A stretch of DNA of 64,000 nucleotides, taken from assembly GCF_006440675.2 (NCBI RefSeq), contig NZ_CP083951.1:6171501-6235500 (forward strand). Reading direction: 5' to 3'. The position numbers were made by a program, and so were the translations under genes. Below are positions 62,600 through 64,000 of the stretch, piece by piece (position 1 is the first letter of the stretch; each line of letters begins with the position of its first letter). The notes beneath the pieces were generated by a model, which had not been told where the DNA came from, made no database searches, and worked only from the letters and a program-made list of their open reading frames with translations. This stretch comes from Mesorhizobium sp. B2-8-5. GTDB lineage: Bacteria; Pseudomonadota; Alphaproteobacteria; Rhizobiales; Rhizobiaceae.

Positions 62600-64000
62600 A
62601 TGAAAGACATCCGCGTGGTCACCGATTTCCCGCGCAAGGTCCGCGAGATCGAAAACCTGTGGATCCCGATGCCGGACGGCGTGAAGCTCGCCGCACGCAT
62701 CTGGCTCCCGCAGGACGCCGAAGCCGATCCGGTGCCGACCATCCTCGAATACCTGCCCTATCGAAAGCGCGACGGAACGGTGGAGCGCGACGCGCTCACC
62801 CATCCCTATTTCGCCGGCCACGGCTATGCCGGCGTGCGTGTCGACATGCGCGGCACCGGCGACAGCGAAGGCGTCTGCAAGGGCGAATATCTGAAGCAGG
62901 AACAGGACGATTGTCTCGTCGTCATCGAATGGCTGGCGAAGCAGCCCTGGTGCTCGGGCGCGGTCGGCATGATCGGCATCAGCTGGGGCGGCTTCAACGG
63001 ACTCCAGGTCGCCGCCCGCCGCCCGCCGGCGCTGAAGGCGGTCATCTCGCTCTGCTCCACCGACGACCGTTACAACGATGACGTCCATTATCTCGGCGGC
63101 GCGCAGATGTGCGACAATCTGATATGGGGCACCACGGCCTGGGCGATCGCCATGACGCCTCCCGATCCGCTGATCGTCGGCGACCGCTGGCGTGAGATGT
63201 GGGAGGGTCGCCTCGACGGCAACGGCATCTGGATGCAGGACTGGTTCGAGCACCAGCGCCGCGACGACTTCTACAAGCACGGCTCGATCTGCGAGGATTA
63301 TTCCGACGTCGAAATCCCGGTCTACGCCGTCGGCGGTTGGGCGGACGGCTATCCGAACCCGATCTTCCGCATGCTTGAAAACTTGCCGGGTGTGCGCAAG
63401 GGACTGATCGGCCCGTGGGGCCACAAATACCCGCACTTCGCCATGCCGGGCCCGCGCATGGGCTTCCTCCAGGAATGCCTGCGCTGGTGGGACCAGTATC
63501 TCAAGGGCATCGACACCGGCATCGCCGACGAACCCATGCTGCGCGCCTGGATGCAGGAGCCGGCGCCGCCGGCCGCTATCTATGAGGAGCGCCCAGGCCG
63601 CTGGGTTGCCGAGCCGTCATGGCCGGGACCCGGCATCGGCGAGCGCGCGCTCGCCTTGTCACCCGGCCGTCTTGCCGAGGGCGCGGGCAGCGACGACGTG
63701 CTGACGATCCGCTCGCCCTCAACGGCGGGGCTCTCGTCCGGCGCGTGGTGCGGCTACGGCGTCCTGCCGACCTTGCCGGTCGACCAGCGCATGGAAGCCG
63801 GCAACGCGCTCGTCTTCGAAACCGATCCTCTTGAGGAAGCCGTGGAGATCCTCGGCTTCCCGGAATTCGAGGTGAAGCTCGCCTCGGACAAGCCGGTCGC
63901 GCTGATCTCGGCCACGCTGTCGCTCGTGCTTGAAGACGGCGCGGCCTCGCGCGTCAGCTACGGCATCCTCAACCTCACGCATCGGCATGGCGATCTCGAA
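62600..64000 (+). CDS. CocE/NonD-family hydrolase (X-Pro dipeptidyl-peptidase-like), 3' end outside window
   Basis: The frame from ATG 62600 is open through the window end (467 codons). It has the alpha/beta-hydrolase core of the CocE/NonD family: nucleophile Ser128 in GISWGGF, an Asp in GGWADGYPNP and a His in GPWGHKYPH, followed by the jelly-roll domain whose start is seen (LALSPGRLAEGAGSD...). These enzymes cleave X-Pro peptides or acyl esters. The gene follows the peptide transporter by 15 bases, so a role in breaking down imported peptides or acyl amino acids is likely. Confidence 0.92.
   Translation, partial: MKDIRVVTDFPRKVREIENLWIPMPDGVKLAARIWLPQDAEADPVPTILEYLPYRKRDGTVERDALTHPYFAGHGYAGVRVDMRGTGDSEGVCKGEYLKQEQDDCLVVIEWLAKQPWCSGAVGMIGISWGGFNGLQVAARRPPALKAVISLCSTDDRYNDDVHYLGGAQMCDNLIWGTTAWAIAMTPPDPLIVGDRWREMWEGRLDGNGIWMQDWFEHQRRDDFYKHGSICEDYSDVEIPVYAVGGWADGYPNPIFRMLENLPGVRKGLIGPWGHKYPHFAMPGPRMGFLQECLRWWDQYLKGIDTGIADEPMLRAWMQEPAPPAAIYEERPGRWVAEPSWPGPGIGERALALSPGRLAEGAGSDDVLTIRSPSTAGLSSGAWCGYGVLPTLPVDQRMEAGNALVFETDPLEEAVEILGFPEFEVKLASDKPVALISATLSLVLEDGAASRVSYGILNLTHRHGDLE

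Overview
The window reads as chromosomal DNA of an alphaproteobacterium of the order Hyphomicrobiales (Rhizobiales), most likely Mesorhizobium or a close relative. The main evidence is the block murA - DUF2948 - hisD - UPF0262 - LMW phosphatase - infA - maf - yacG - tRNA-Phe, the high third-position GC, rhizobial palindromic repeats, Ti-type tra genes, and a phage-type integrase sitting directly behind tRNA-Phe, a known integration hotspot in Mesorhizobium. The genus is an inference from gene order.

Layout. (1) 1-5.9 kb: end of a Tad/Flp pilus locus (secretin end, small lipoprotein, TadG-like, two TadE-like pseudopilins, CpaE), overlapping an L,D-transpeptidase and a membrane-anchored coiled-coil protein. 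(2) 6-15.1 kb: core housekeeping genes, tRNA-Thr, a GGDEF-like protein with a degenerate motif, then murA to tRNA-Phe. Three clusters of palindromic mosaic repeats lie between the genes of this block. (3) 15.05-35.02 kb: a ~20 kb mobilizable genomic island bounded by the tRNA-Phe 3' end and a degenerate copy of it. It holds a tyrosine integrase, an XRE regulator, unknown genes, a ubiquitin-like conjugation operon (Ubl, Metal_CEHH/E2-like, JAB peptidase, E1), a four-gene set with DUF262 and DUF3696-type ATPase proteins, a 3.6 kb element with terminal inverted repeats and a 6-bp target duplication, and traD/traC/oriT/traA. No type IV secretion or coupling-protein genes are present, so transfer would need a helper. 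(4) 35.03-36.3 kb: an IS481-family insertion sequence immediately outside the right attachment site.

(5) 37.2-49.2 kb: one eleven-gene minus-strand run combining a sugar-type ABC importer, an FGGY kinase and a complete three-component membrane hydroxylase (Rieske ferredoxin, FAD reductase, desaturase-like oxygenase) with an alcohol dehydrogenase, an alpha/beta hydrolase and a LysR regulator. It looks like uptake and oxidation of an unidentified compound. (6) 50.1-53.1 kb and the adjoining DAO gene at 53.2-54.4 kb: an rsmB-like remnant, then a Rieske oxygenase, its divergent LysR regulator and a DAO-family amine oxidase, resembling betaine/N-methyl amino acid demethylation. (7) 54.4-64 kb: a peptide-use locus (S9 peptidase, M19 dipeptidase, Dpp-type ABC transporter, CocE-like hydrolase). 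A deletion has removed the end of the M19 gene and the start of the binding-protein gene and placed them back to back.

The strongest candidate for an undescribed system is 19.5-26.5 kb. There the ubiquitin-like operon and the DUF262/ATPase module lie head-to-tail on one strand with only 56 bp between them, inside a mobile island. All family names come from motif recognition by eye; no database search was run.
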